Shown here piece by piece: positions 25,110 to 33,465 of a stretch of DNA of 64,000 nt (positions are counted from its first letter, which is position 1; each line of letters starts with the position of its first letter). A model generated the notes under the pieces. That model was not told where the DNA came from, did no database searches, and saw nothing but the letters and a program-made list of their open reading frames with translations. The DNA is from an uncultured Allorhizobium sp. (GTDB lineage: Bacteria > Pseudomonadota > Alphaproteobacteria > Rhizobiales > Rhizobiaceae): the NCBI GenBank assembly GCA_958439205.1, contig OY288189.1:3673001-3737000 (forward strand). The letters run 5' to 3'. A program made the translations under genes and the position numbers.

Positions 25110-26669
25110 ATGCTGCAAGAAGGCTCGCTCTATCTCGGCACCAGCCGCAACCCGGACGACAGCCTCAACAAGGCCGAATATCTGGCGCTGAAATACGGCA
25201 ACCGCCACGGCATCGTGACCGGCGCCACCGGCACCGGCAAGACGGTGACGCTGCAGGTGCTGGCCGAAAGCTTCTCCGAAGCAGGCGTTCCGGTGTTTGC
25301 CTCCGACATCAAGGGCGACCTTTCCGGGATTGCCGCCATGGGCGAGCCGAAGGACTGGATCACCCAGCGGGCGGAGCAGATCGGCTTTACCGATTATGCG
25401 CCGGCCGAATTCCCGGTCATCTTCTGGGATCTCTATGGCGAGAAGGGTCACCGGGTGCGCACCACGGTGGCCGAGATGGGGCCGCTTCTGCTCTCCCGGC
25501 TGATGAATGCTTCGGAAGCACAGGAAGGCGCGCTCAACATCGCCTTCAAGATCGCCGACGAGGGCGGGCTGCCGCTGATGGACCTCAAGGATCTGCAGGC
25601 GCTGCTCACCTACATGGCCGAGCATGCGACCGAGCTTTCCAGCCAGTTCGGGCTGATCTCCAAGGCCTCGATTGCAACGCTGCAGCGCGGGTTGCTGATC
25701 CTTGAGCAGCAGGGGGCGGAGAATTTCTTCGGCGAACCGGCGCTCAAAGTCACCGACATCATGCGCACGACGAATGACGGGCGCGGGGCGATCTCTATCC
25801 TCGCCGCCGACAAGCTGATGATGAACCCCAGGCTTTATGCGACCTTCCTGCTCTGGCTGCTCTCGGAACTCTTCGAGGAACTGCCTGAGGTGGGCGATCT
25901 CGACAAGCCGAAGCTGGTGTTCTTCTTCGACGAGGCGCATCTGCTTTTCAACGATGCGCCAAAAGTGCTGATCGAGCGGGTGGAACAGGTGGTTCGCCTG
26001 ATCCGCTCCAAGGGGGTCGGTGTCTATTTCGTCACGCAGAACCCGCTCGATGTGCCGGAAACCGTTCTCGCCCAACTCGGCAATCGGGTGCAGCATGCGC
26101 TGCGCGCTTATACGCCGCGGGAGCAGAAGGCGGTGAAGACAGCGGCCGATACCTTCCGACCCAACCCGGCCTTCGACTGTGCCGACGCCATCACCCAGCT
26201 CGGCATCGGCGAGGCGCTGGTTTCGACGCTGGAGGCCAAGGGCATTCCGTCCATGGTCGAGCGGACGCTGATCCGGCCGCCATCGGGGCGCGTCGGGCCG
26301 ATCAGCGATGCCGAGCGGGAGAAGGTGATGAACCTCTCGCCGGTCGCCGGGCAATACGACATCGATCTGGATTCGGAATCGGCCTACGAAATCCTCACGG
26401 CCCGCGCCAGAAAGGCGGCGGAGGCGGAAGCGGCCAAGCGGGCAGCCGAGGAGAAGGCCGAAGGCGGCGATAGCGCCGCCGGGCGCTGGACGCTGCCCGG
26501 ATTTGGCGACGAGCCTGCCGACAAGGAAGGCACGCGGACGACGAAGCGCAGCTCCGGTTATCAGCGCGAGACGGTGATCGAAGCGGCGATGAAGAGTGCG
26601 GCGCGCTCGGTTGCGACCTCGGTCGGTCGGGCGCTGGTGCGCGGCATTTTGGGCAGTCTTCGGCGGTGA
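25110..26669 (+). CDS. HerA-like ATPase (DUF853, YjgR type)
   Basis: The 519-residue protein begins LGTSRNPDDSLNKAEYLALKYGNRHGIVTGATGTGKT, with Walker A at residues 38-45 (GATGTGKT). Walker B lies in KLVFFFDEAHLLF, and IRSKGVGVYFVTQNPLDVPE is a typical HerA/FtsK-fold sensor segment. The C-terminal 100 residues are charged (KAAEAEAAKRAAEEKAEGG). DUF853 proteins are hexameric-type ATPases whose cellular role is not settled. There is no NurA or Sir2 partner, as seen in defence-type HerA systems, so I regard it as the common chromosomal YjgR homologue. GGGAGA precedes the start. Confidence 0.88.
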   Translation: MLQEGSLYLGTSRNPDDSLNKAEYLALKYGNRHGIVTGATGTGKTVTLQVLAESFSEAGVPVFASDIKGDLSGIAAMGEPKDWITQRAEQIGFTDYAPAEFPVIFWDLYGEKGHRVRTTVAEMGPLLLSRLMNASEAQEGALNIAFKIADEGGLPLMDLKDLQALLTYMAEHATELSSQFGLISKASIATLQRGLLILEQQGAENFFGEPALKVTDIMRTTNDGRGAISILAADKLMMNPRLYATFLLWLLSELFEELPEVGDLDKPKLVFFFDEAHLLFNDAPKVLIERVEQVVRLIRSKGVGVYFVTQNPLDVPETVLAQLGNRVQHALRAYTPREQKAVKTAADTFRPNPAFDCADAITQLGIGEALVSTLEAKGIPSMVERTLIRPPSGRVGPISDAEREKVMNLSPVAGQYDIDLDSESAYEILTARARKAAEAEAAKRAAEEKAEGGDSAAGRWTLPGFGDEPADKEGTRTTKRSSGYQRETVIEAAMKSAARSVATSVGRALVRGILGSLRR

Positions 26670-26811
26670 CGTTGCGGTTTATCGGCAAAACACAAGAACT
26701 GAGTGGCGAAAGCTCGCCATTCACCCCCAGTTTTTGTTCACTTCCGTGCAACCATCCCTGATATAGAATGAAGATCACCACAATTCCCGGGCAGATGCGC
26801 TTGGGGGTTAC

Positions 26812-27630
26812 ATGGGGTTGAGCGTGGACAGCAGTCTGGATCACATCGTTCTGGTCAACAACGCGAAGCGCGCGCTTGAACGCGGCCGCTTCGAGCTGAC
26901 CTATCAGCCCATTTATTCCGTCGACCATCGTGAAGTGGACAGCGTCGAGACGCTGCTGCGCTGGCGCATTTCGCCCGGCCGGCTGGCCGTGGCGCAGGAT
27001 TTTCGCTCGGTGTTCCGCGACCCGATGTTATCGCTGTCGATCCGCGACTTCGTGCTCTCTACCACGCTGCGCCAGGCGGCGCGCTGGCGGGCGGAGGGCC
27101 ATGACTTCGGGCGGATCAGCGTCAATGCCACGGCCTTTGACCTCTGCGCCGGCGATTTCGCGCTGAGACTCAGCGACATGGTGCAGGATTTCGGCCTGAC
27201 GCCCGACATGCTCGAGATCGAAGTGGCAGAGCCTGCCTTTTACGGCCCGCTGTCGAAGGCGGTGGGGCTGGCGCTCGAGGCACTGCATTACTGCGGCTTT
27301 TCGCTTGCCATGGACAATTTCGGCGCCACCCATGCCGGGCTATCGGCGCTGCGCAACCACAGCTTCCGGCGCCTGAAGATCGACCACGGACTGATGCGCT
27401 CAGCCTCGACCAATCCGGTCGACAAGGCGATCGTGCGCCATGTCATTGCGCTTGGCCATGATCTCGGGATGATCGTGACGGCGGCCGGTGTCGAGAGCGA
27501 GGCACAGATGGAAACCGCCGTGCAGCTTGGCTTCGACAGCGTGCAGGGCTTCTTCGTCTGCTTCCCGAAGGAAGCGGAGCTTCTGCCGCGCGTCTGCCAT
27601 GTGTTGAACCTGCAGGGCCGCTCCGGCTGA
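26812..27630 (+). CDS. EAL-domain protein, probably catalytically inactive
   Basis: This 272-residue protein is a lone EAL domain without GGDEF or sensor. The signature reads ETL (46-48). Key metal ligands are altered: the DDFG motif is MDNFG (Asn169 replaces the second Asp) and AEGVE is AAGVE (Ala225 replaces Glu). EIEVAE (135-140) and KID (189-191) are kept. Loss of these ligands normally abolishes cyclic-di-GMP hydrolysis, so it may bind c-di-GMP or a protein partner instead. The family has such regulators (for example YdiV-like proteins). It stands alone after the DUF853 gene, with its own leader. Confidence 0.85.
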   Translation: MGLSVDSSLDHIVLVNNAKRALERGRFELTYQPIYSVDHREVDSVETLLRWRISPGRLAVAQDFRSVFRDPMLSLSIRDFVLSTTLRQAARWRAEGHDFGRISVNATAFDLCAGDFALRLSDMVQDFGLTPDMLEIEVAEPAFYGPLSKAVGLALEALHYCGFSLAMDNFGATHAGLSALRNHSFRRLKIDHGLMRSASTNPVDKAIVRHVIALGHDLGMIVTAAGVESEAQMETAVQLGFDSVQGFFVCFPKEAELLPRVCHVLNLQGRSG

Positions 27631-27685
27631 GCTTGCCCGCCCCCTGCCCTTTCGCCCATTTGCCACCCATGGCAGGATCGGCGCC

Positions 27686-28006
27686 ATGACCCTGATCCTC
27701 TACCCGCTCGCGGCCCTTGCCGAAATCGCCGGATGCTTCGCCTTCTGGGCCTGGCTGAAGCTCGACCGTTCGCCGCTCTGGATAGTACCCGGCCTTCTCT
27801 CACTCACTCTCTTCGCCTGGCTTCTGACCCTCGTGCCATCTGAGGCCGCGGGGCGTGCCTATGCCGCCTATGGCGGGGTCTATATCGCGGCCTCGCTTTG
27901 CTGGCTCTGGCTGATCGAGGGGCAGAGGCCGGATCGCTTCGACCTGACGGGAGCCGCGATCTGCCTCGTCGGGGCAGCGGTGATCCTGTTGCCTTCCAGG
28001 GGCTGA
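27686..28006 (+). CDS. YnfA family small membrane protein (UPF0060)
   Basis: The 106-residue protein has four membrane helices and the family landmarks [20 protein letters not shown] (residues about 10-29), [24 protein letters not shown] and [19 protein letters not shown]. YnfA proteins resemble small multidrug resistance pumps in length and topology, and some homologues confer drug efflux; the substrate is not known here. GGATCGG precedes the ATG weakly. It is followed closely by the BrnTA module, with no sign of co-transcription. Confidence 0.9.
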   Translation: MTLILYPLAALAEIAGCFAFWAWLKLDRSPLWIVPGLLSLTLFAWLLTLVPSEAAGRAYAAYGGVYIAASLCWLWLIEGQRPDRFDLTGAAICLVGAAVILLPSRG

Positions 28007-28066
28007 GCGGAATTCCCCTTAAAAGGCAGGATGCCGGCTTGCGGAATTTCCGTATATACATAAACT

Positions 28067-28315
28067 ATGGTGATTGTCTGGGATGAACCGAAGCGGCTCG
28101 CGAATATCGACAAGCATGGGTTGGATTTTGCCGACCTTTCGCTTGAGTTTTTCGAGCGCGCGCTCATCCGACCCGCGAAACGAGGCCGGCTGCAGGCGAT
28201 CGGGCCGCTGGCAGACGGGACGGTGGCCGTGATTTTTGTGCGGCTCGGAACAGAGGGACTCTCCGTGATTTCGATGCGTGCGGCCAATCCGGCTGAAAGG
28301 AGGGCATTGCGATGA
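28067..28315 (+). CDS. brnT: BrnT family toxin (RelE-like ribonuclease)
   Basis: The 82-residue protein begins MVIVWDEPKRLANIDKHGLDF, the defining BrnT motif (W-D..K...N..KHG..F), and ends with the ISMRAANPAERRAL helix holding the conserved Arg and Glu. BrnT toxins are RelE-fold ribonucleases that stop translation. No Shine-Dalgarno sequence is seen; a GTATATAC sequence at 28052-28059 lies immediately before the ATG, so the mRNA may be nearly leaderless. The stop overlaps the antitoxin start (ATGA), with the toxin-first order usual for BrnTA. Confidence 0.9.
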   Translation: MVIVWDEPKRLANIDKHGLDFADLSLEFFERALIRPAKRGRLQAIGPLADGTVAVIFVRLGTEGLSVISMRAANPAERRALR

Positions 28316-28620
28316 AGAAGACAAAGCCAGTGTCGCCCGGTTTTCGCGAAGGCCGCGGCTATACGCAGGCCGATTGGGACGAAGTAGAAGACAACCCCGA
28401 GCTGACCGAAGAAGAGCTGAAAGAGATGCGGCCCTTCCGAGAGGTCTTTCCCGAACTCGCAGCCTCGATCGACCGGAAGCTCGGGCGGCCCAAGGCAGAG
28501 AACCCCAAGAAGGCGATCAGCCTGAGGCTCGATGCCGAGGTGATCGAGCGGTTCAAAGCGACCGGTCACGGCTGGCAGTCGCGGATGAACGAGGCACTGC
28601 GCAAGGCTGTAGGGCTGTAA
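28312..28620 (+). CDS. brnA: BrnA family antitoxin
   Basis: The 102-residue protein has the BrnA layout. The N-terminal segment (SPGFREGRGYTQADWDEVEDNPELTEEELKEMRPF) is acidic and binds the toxin. The C-terminal ribbon-helix-helix (KKAISLRLDAEVIERFKATGHGWQSRMNEALRKAV) is the DNA-binding part and contains the family's typical GxGWQ(S/T)R(M/I)N motif. The dimer represses the brnTA promoter and neutralises BrnT. It overlaps brnT by four bases, so the two are translated together. Confidence 0.92.
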   Translation: MKKTKPVSPGFREGRGYTQADWDEVEDNPELTEEELKEMRPFREVFPELAASIDRKLGRPKAENPKKAISLRLDAEVIERFKATGHGWQSRMNEALRKAVGL

Positions 28621-28645
28621 GGCCCCTGCTGCCCTCCCCGGCAAC

Positions 28646-29281
28646 TCACCAGCTGCGCCAGCCTTCCACCAGCATCAGCGCCGCTACGGCGACCAGCAGC
28701 CAGCCGGCGGCGCGGCCGATCCAGATGGTGACCTCGGGCTTCGAGACCAGCGCATCGCGCCCCTTCGCCGCCGCAAAGGCAAGCCCGCCATAGACGAGCG
28801 CCTGCAGCATGAGGGTGAGCGCGCCCATGACCAGGGCCTGGCGCCACAAGGGGCCGTATTCGGGGCGCATGAATTGCGGATAGACGGCGAGGATGAACAA
28901 CCAGGCTTTCGGGTTGAGCAGGCAGGTGATCAGGCCCTGGCCGAAGATGCGGGCTGTCCGGTGCAGCTTGGAGGCCTCGATGCCATTGATGACGATGGCG
29001 CTTTTGGCCAGCGTATAGCCGATCCAGATCATATAGGCCGAGCCGATCAACAGCATTGGGCCTGCAAGCTGAGGCACGAGCGTCGAGAGCGCTGTCACGG
29101 CGACGGTGCCGAAGAGCGTGTGGAAGGCGCCCCCGAGCATGATGCCGGAGGTTGCGGCGATGCCTGCGCGTCGGCCACCGGTCAGCCCATTGGCGATGAC
29201 GAAGATCATGTCCATGCCGGGAACGACGATGATGCCCGCCAGCAGGGCGGAAAAGAGCCATAGGTTTTCGGCATAGGTCAT
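28646..29281 (-). CDS. LysE/RhtB family amino acid exporter
   Basis: The 211-residue inner-membrane protein has about six helices. The N-terminal VPGMDMIFVIANGLTGGRRAGIAATSGIMLGG matches the LysE/RhtB signature (PGP...... GR.AG..A..G...G), and FGQGLITCLLNPKAWLFILAVYPQF is the conserved central NPK motif. Members export amino acids or homoserine lactone-type metabolites by proton exchange; the substrate is unknown. AAGGAGA precedes the ATG. It is divergent from a YafY-type regulator whose candidate operator lies between the genes at 29366-29385, which suggests regulation by that protein. Confidence 0.88.
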   Translation of the reverse strand: MTYAENLWLFSALLAGIIVVPGMDMIFVIANGLTGGRRAGIAATSGIMLGGAFHTLFGTVAVTALSTLVPQLAGPMLLIGSAYMIWIGYTLAKSAIVINGIEASKLHRTARIFGQGLITCLLNPKAWLFILAVYPQFMRPEYGPLWRQALVMGALTLMLQALVYGGLAFAAAKGRDALVSKPEVTIWIGRAAGWLLVAVAALMLVEGWRSW

Positions 29282-29365
29282 GTCAGTAGGATCTCCTTGG
29301 ATAGGCAGGTCTTCCGAAGGGAATGGCCTGTTTTCAATGCTTTGGAGATGCTTTAGACAAGGGCT

Positions 29366-29385
29366 ACTGACAGAGGTGTGTCAGT
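29366..29385. promoter_or_regulatory. 20-bp inverted repeat, candidate YafY/WYL operator
   Basis: ACTGACA (29366-29372) and TGTCAGT (29379-29385) are perfect 7-bp arms separated by GAGGTG. The site ends 18 bases before the regulator start and lies 85 bases before lysE, which fits autoregulation and control of the divergent exporter. Confidence 0.7.
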
Positions 29386-29403
29386 TGAGATCGAGGATCC
29401 CCC

Positions 29404-30096
29404 ATGCGCAAGGCGTCCCGGCTGTTCGAGATCATCCAGATCCTGCGCCTTGCTGCCCACCCGATAACGGCGCAGCAGATGGCGGAAAAGCTGGAGGTGA
29501 CGCAAAGGTCGATCTATCGCGACATCGCAGCCCTTCAGGCGATGCGTGTGCCGCTCGAGGGAGAGCGGGGGATCGGCTATATCCTGCGCCCCGGATTTCA
29601 CCTGCCGCCGCTGATGTTCACGCCGGAGGAAACCGAGGCAATTGTGCTTGGCATGGCGCTGGCCAAACGCACGGCGGATCTCGAGCTGCGCGAGGCATCG
29701 GCCCGTGTGCTCGACAAGATCGCGGCTGCCCTTCCCGACCCTTTGCGCGACGCGATCCTGTCGCGATCGCTCTATGCCTGGGGTCGCGTGGCGGAGGCGC
29801 CCGAGGCGATCGACTTCTCGATGATCCGCCGCGCCATCCGCGACGAGGAGAAGCTCGACATCGACTACGTCAACGAACAGCAGCAGGCGACGACGCGGCG
29901 GATCCGGCCGATCGCGGTGATCCATTATGCCGAGGCTGCGGTCATCGTCGGCTGGTGCGAGTTGCGGGAGGCGATCCGCAATTTCCGCGTTGATCGAGTC
30001 AAGGCGTGTCGAACAACAGGGGCGCATTTCCGGCGTGAGGGCGATCGGCTGCGCAAGCTCTGGGTGGCGGGCTGGGAGACGGGCACCAAAGGCTGA
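29404..30096 (+). CDS. YafY-type transcriptional regulator (HTH plus WYL domain)
   Basis: The 230-residue regulator has an N-terminal DeoR-like helix-turn-helix (MRKASRLFEIIQILR, then ITAQQMAEKLEVTQRSIYRDIAALQAM, residues about 1-45) and a WYL-type C-terminal domain, here with VIVGWCELREAIRNFRVDRVKA near residues 180-200 in the usual W-C-..R...R.FR.D.. arrangement. WYL domains bind nucleotides or other small ligands. GAGGAT precedes the start. A perfect inverted repeat upstream is probably its operator. The divergent LysE exporter is the likely target. Confidence 0.87.
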   Translation: MRKASRLFEIIQILRLAAHPITAQQMAEKLEVTQRSIYRDIAALQAMRVPLEGERGIGYILRPGFHLPPLMFTPEETEAIVLGMALAKRTADLELREASARVLDKIAAALPDPLRDAILSRSLYAWGRVAEAPEAIDFSMIRRAIRDEEKLDIDYVNEQQQATTRRIRPIAVIHYAEAAVIVGWCELREAIRNFRVDRVKACRTTGAHFRREGDRLRKLWVAGWETGTKG

Positions 30097-30126
30097 GCCG
30101 AGGCCTCGTTTCGCATATTGGAAAAG

Positions 30127-30158
30127 AAAACGCCCGCTGCTCGGTTGAGCAACGGGCG
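30127..30158 (-). terminator. Terminator of the desaturase gene
   Basis: CGCCCG (30131-30136), TGCTC (30138-30142), GAGCA (30147-30151) and CGGGCG (30153-30158) pair into a long stem with two single-base bulges. In the minus-strand direction it is followed by TTTT. Confidence 0.8.
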
Positions 30159-30186
30159 TCTCGATCTTGAAACTGTGGCGCAGAGA

Positions 30187-31239
30187 TCAGGCGGCCACAG
30201 CCATCCGGCGCGCCTCGCGGAACGAGACGAGACGGCCGCGGGCTTCGTCCCAGAGGACGAGTTTCACGCAGGCGAAGCTTTCCTTCAGCGTGATGCGGCT
30301 GATGGTCTTCAGTTCGGGATGGTCGCGCAGGACTTCCGGCAGACGGTAGAAGGGGATCTTGCTCGACAGGTGATGCACGTGGTGCACGCCGATATGGCCG
30401 GTCAGCCAGCGCAGGCCCCAGGGCAGGTCGTAATGCGAGGCGCCGTGGAGAGCCGCGTGCTGGAACTGCCACTCGGGAGGGTTCGACCAGTGGGTGTCTT
30501 CGAACTGGTGCTGGACATAGAAGAGCCAGATGCCAAGCGCGCCGGCGAGCAGCACGATCGGCAGATGCACCACGAGGAAGGCATCGAGACCGGCAAGCCA
30601 GATCATCAGCGCGGCCATGGCGACCATGCCGGCATTGGTGGCCATGGTGGAGACCCAGGGCAGAGCCCCGTCCTTCATCATGCCGAAGGGCAGACGCTGC
30701 TTGAGCAGGAAGACCCAGATCGGGCCGATGCCGAAGAGCACGATCGGATTGCGATAGAGGCGGTAGCCGAGGCGGCCGAGCGGCGAGAGCGCGCGGTATT
30801 CGGCAACGGTCAGCGTGGTGATGTCGCCGACGCCGCGTTCCTCGAGATTGCCGGCGGTCGCATGATGTTCGGCATGCGCGCGGCGCCAGTAGTCATAAGG
30901 GGTATAGGTGAGGACGCCGAGCAGGCGGCCGGTCCAGTCGTCGACCGAGCGGCGGGCGAAGAAGGCGCCATGGCCGCAATCGTGCTGGATGATGAAGAGG
31001 CGCAGCAGGAAGGCTGCAGCCGGCAGGACCAGAATGAGGCCCGGCCAGAAGGCGAAATGGAAGCTTGCCCAGGCGCCGGCCCAGAGCAGGACGAAGGGCA
31101 CGAGCGTGATGCCGAGTTCGAAGCTGGACCGTGTCAGGTTCGGCTTGCGGTAGGCATTGACGATCTTCAGCCAAGCCTTGGCATCAGGGGTCTCGTCCTC
31201 GGGGATTTGATCGTCGCGGTAGTCGAATGCAGCGCTCAC
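30187..31239 (-). CDS. Membrane fatty acid desaturase
   Basis: The 350-residue protein has the three histidine boxes of diiron membrane desaturases: HDCGH (residues 86-90), HAEHH (122-126) and HHVHH (286-290). Paired membrane helices lie at about 42-80 and 195-240. It is of the delta-12/omega-type acyl-lipid desaturase branch that adds double bonds to membrane fatty acids with oxygen and ferredoxin-type electrons. I chose GTG 31239, preceded by GGAGG at seven bases; the frame is open to 31326 without such a signal. A strong hairpin follows the gene. Regiospecificity cannot be read from sequence. Confidence 0.88.
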   Translation of the reverse strand: MSAAFDYRDDQIPEDETPDAKAWLKIVNAYRKPNLTRSSFELGITLVPFVLLWAGAWASFHFAFWPGLILVLPAAAFLLRLFIIQHDCGHGAFFARRSVDDWTGRLLGVLTYTPYDYWRRAHAEHHATAGNLEERGVGDITTLTVAEYRALSPLGRLGYRLYRNPIVLFGIGPIWVFLLKQRLPFGMMKDGALPWVSTMATNAGMVAMAALMIWLAGLDAFLVVHLPIVLLAGALGIWLFYVQHQFEDTHWSNPPEWQFQHAALHGASHYDLPWGLRWLTGHIGVHHVHHLSSKIPFYRLPEVLRDHPELKTISRITLKESFACVKLVLWDEARGRLVSFREARRMAVAA

Positions 31240-31588
31240 AGGCCGGCCTCCGAGAGGTTGATTGGATCGGGGAAGGCGGCGGAGGGGCTCGATACGCCCA
31301 AAATCGGGGCGCGCGACACGGGGCATCCGAAGGAGAGGCCCACAGCAATGGTCATGGTCGGCTGGCTTTCGTGGCTTAGAGATCGCCCGTCACTCCAGGA
31401 ACGGGTGGGCTGTCCTAGCAGATCGCAGCCGACTTGTCGCCATGGAACTCCCATGCGACGGGGGCTGCGGCATTTCGTCGGGTCTGGAGAGCGGTGGCGT
31501 TCATCAAGGGGGCCGGATCGCGGCGCGAGAACAGGCGGACGATGCCTGGTCACTTTGCGCTGATTCGGCGACACGCCAGAACGAGAAA
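31240..31588. other. Non-coding stretch upstream of the desaturase
   Basis: This is about 350 bases with no supported gene; the overlapping open frames on both strands are Arg/Gly-rich shadows. It should contain the desaturase promoter, which may be temperature-controlled as in other bacteria, but I see no two-component operator I can name. Confidence 0.4.
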
Positions 31589-31612
31589 GCCCCGCGTCAG
31601 AAGACGCGGGGC
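31586..31612 (-). terminator. Terminator of the exported protein gene at 31669
   Basis: GCCCCGCGTC and GACGCGGGGC form a perfect 10-bp stem (31589-31612) around a 4-base loop (TTCT on the minus strand). It is followed by TTT on that strand, 56 bases after the stop codon. Confidence 0.85.
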
Positions 31613-31668
31613 CAAGAGCTGTCAGCAAAACTGCGCGGCGGCCGCCAGTTGCGGACGCCTCGGCGCGA

Positions 31669-32160
31669 TCACTCGGCCGGCTTGATCGATTCGAGGATCT
31701 TGTTGACCTCAGGAATGTTCTTTTCTTCCGTTTCGGCCGAGGCCCAGTAGGTGACGATTGCGGCCTTCTCGGCCGACACGGTGATGAAGCCGACGCCGAT
31801 GGTCACCGGGCCGTCCTTGTCCGTGCCCTTCCAGGAAAGCGTCTCGTAAGGCATGCCGTTCTGCTCGCCCTTGCTTTCGGTCTGGCTTGCCGGGTCGGGC
31901 GTGACGCCGTTCTCTTCGAGGAAGGCGAAGACGTCGGTCATTACCTGGTCCATGTCCTCAACACCGGCGATGTCGAAGGAGATATAAGTGCCGGCGTCGG
32001 GCGAATTGCCTTCGATGCCGTAATCGGTCGGGGTCGGCTGCCAGTCGTCCGGAATTTCGACGGTTGCGGCCGGCTCGTCGGCCGGGAAGGTGAAGCTGCC
32101 CGCAACGGAGGCGGATGCGGTGATCAGGAAGATTGCGGTGGCGGCAAGGAACTTGTTCAT
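31669..32160 (-). CDS. Exported protein of unknown function
   Basis: The 163-residue precursor has a Sec signal peptide (MNKFLAATAIFLITASASVAG, cleavage after about residue 20). The mature part has FPADEPAATVEIPDDWQPTPTDYGIEG and a C-terminal KAAIVTYWASAETEEKNIPEVNKILESIKP, a layout resembling small periplasmic proteins that bind or fold like the PsbP/DUF1795-type alpha-beta domain. I do not recognise a specific family. No cysteine is present in the mature protein. The start at 32160 is chosen for the signal peptide; the frame is open further upstream. Confidence 0.7.
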   Translation of the reverse strand: MNKFLAATAIFLITASASVAGSFTFPADEPAATVEIPDDWQPTPTDYGIEGNSPDAGTYISFDIAGVEDMDQVMTDVFAFLEENGVTPDPASQTESKGEQNGMPYETLSWKGTDKDGPVTIGVGFITVSAEKAAIVTYWASAETEEKNIPEVNKILESIKPAE

Positions 32161-32466
32161 CGGATGAGCCCGTGGATGAGTGATAAGGTGAGCCGGCGCG
32201 AGCGCGTGGCCAACGTGCCGGGCGAGGTTTCCTAGCAAGCAGCGGTGAAGATTGTCGTACTGTTTTTGCGTGGAATCACCGCATCCTTATGAAATATTCC
32301 TGATGTTCGCGATATAGCTAAAAGAAGCCAAACAGACCTGCCATTCTGGCTGTCTCGGCGTTTTTTGGCTTGCCGGCGCGTGGAGATTCAAGCTTTTGAA
32401 TCAGGGGCTTGAACTATGCATCCCCGACATTTCACCGCGACGAAATGGCAGTTTTGCCCATTTTGG
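32161..32466. other. Long intergenic region upstream of the cold-shock gene
   Basis: About 300 bases without a supported gene. The part at 32260-32350 is AT-richer and may include the promoter of the exported-protein gene on the minus strand. Several overlapping 60-80-codon frames at 32396-32650 lack start signals and are rejected. Confidence 0.45.
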
Positions 32467-32495
32467 CTTGTGTCGCGGCGACCGAGCCTCTATAT
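32467..32495 (+). promoter_or_regulatory. Promoter of the cold-shock gene
   Basis: CTTGTG (32467-32472) and CTATAT (32490-32495) are separated by exactly 17 bases and match the alphaproteobacterial sigma-70 consensus. The predicted start, at about 32502, gives a leader near 120 nucleotides, as expected for temperature-responsive cspA-type messages. Confidence 0.7.
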
Positions 32496-32622
32496 TGCCG
32501 CCATCGAAGATTGCGAGCGACTTTGTCTACGCGCCTCCGGCGCACGCCAGATTTCCTTCAACGTCGATATACCAGCCGTCGAATGTCTCGCCGGCAAGCC
32601 CAACGATTGAAAGGAAATCGTT

Positions 32623-32832
32623 ATGAACACAGGTACCGTAAAGTGGTTTAACAGCACCAAGGGTTTTGGCTTCATCCAGCCGGATGAAGGCTCTGCCGAC
32701 GTGTTCGTCCACATCTCTGCCGTTCAGCGCGCCGGCATGCGCGACCTGGTCGAAGGCCAGAAGATCGCATACGACATCGTTCAGGACAAGCGTTCGGGCA
32801 AGAGCTCGGCCGACAACCTGCGCGCCGCTTAA
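32623..32832 (+). CDS. cspA: Cold-shock protein, CspA family
   Basis: The 69-residue single cold-shock domain has RNP1 KGFGFIQ (residues 13-19) and RNP2 VFVHIS (27-32), starting [16 protein letters not shown]. It is an RNA chaperone that melts mRNA structure at low temperature. AAAGGAA precedes the ATG. The length is that of canonical CspA; the symbol is by family, since rhizobia have several paralogues. A promoter at 32467 gives a long leader that probably controls translation, and a terminator follows at 32897. Confidence 0.93.
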   Translation: MNTGTVKWFNSTKGFGFIQPDEGSADVFVHISAVQRAGMRDLVEGQKIAYDIVQDKRSGKSSADNLRAA

Positions 32833-32896
32833 TAATTTGTCGCTCGCCCTTGCTGATAACGGTTTTACCGACTGCGAGGGCTGAGTGGCGAGGAAA

Positions 32897-32922
32897 GGTC
32901 GGGTTCCGCCCGGCCTTTTTTG
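32897..32922 (+). terminator. Terminator of the cold-shock gene
   Basis: GGTCGGG (32897-32903) and CCCGGCC (32909-32915) pair, with one G-T, around TTCCG and are followed by TTTTTT. It is 64 bases after the stop. Confidence 0.85.
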
Positions 32923-33065
32923 TTTGCGTCGAAGGCTGCACGCGTTCGACTTTCCATTTCTCCCGATCCGATCGGGATCTTCGCCGGGGCGTCGCGCGTT
33001 AGCTTGTCGTATCCCCTCTTTTGCAACCCAGTTAAATCGGGCTCACGCCCGGAAAGGAAACGACC

Positions 33066-33308
33066 GTGCAAGTTCTCGTTCGTGACAACAATGTCGACCA
33101 GGCGCTTCGTGTGCTTAAGAAGAAGATGCAGCGCGAAGGCCTCTTCCGCGAAATGAAGGCTCGCAGCGCCTTCGAAAAGCCGTCGGAAAAGCGCGTTCGC
33201 GAAAAGGCTGAAGCCATTCGCCGCCAGCGCAAGCTCGCGCGCAAGAAGATGCAGCGCGAAGGCCTGCTGCCGGCCCCGAAGAAGGCTGCAGTTCGCGGCG
33301 CACGCTAA
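33066..33308 (+). CDS. rpsU: 30S ribosomal protein S21
   Basis: The 80-residue protein begins [33 protein letters not shown] and continues [26 protein letters not shown], the S21 signature of small, very basic proteins on the 30S head/platform needed for initiation. It starts at GTG with AAAGGAAA upstream. The segment KKMQREGL occurs twice (about residues 19-26 and 60-67), giving a C-terminal extension beyond the core. Rhizobia often carry more than one S21 copy, and placement beside a cold-shock gene is common for them. Confidence 0.93.
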   Translation: MQVLVRDNNVDQALRVLKKKMQREGLFREMKARSAFEKPSEKRVREKAEAIRRQRKLARKKMQREGLLPAPKKAAVRGAR

Positions 33309-33320
33309 TTTCGACCCCTC

Positions 33321-33340
33321 CGTGCGCCTTCGGGCGCGCG
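33321..33340 (+). terminator. Stable hairpin after rpsU
   Basis: CGTGCGCC-TTCG-GGCGCGCG is an 8-bp stem (one T-G pair) with a TTCG tetraloop, 12 bases after the stop. It lacks a T-tract, so it may be an mRNA-stabilising structure instead of a terminator. Confidence 0.45.
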
Positions 33341-33465
33341 GATGTCCGACCACGAGGAAGGCGTGAAGCCTCTCCTCGGTCACCGGCCCTGGCCACCCGG
33401 CCAGGAGCGGACGGACCTCAACCCCATGCCGAGACAGGCAGCCAGGCTGCAGGAAGGACCCGGAC

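Noticed and set aside
25110..26669. HerA-NurA or HerA-Sir2 type defence system
   Set aside because: The ATPase is of the common DUF853/YjgR type and has no nuclease or Sir2/DUF4297 partner next to it.
32396..32651. Three overlapping 64-80-codon frames before the cold-shock gene
   Set aside because: They overlap the cold-shock promoter and leader, lack start signals and have no family features.
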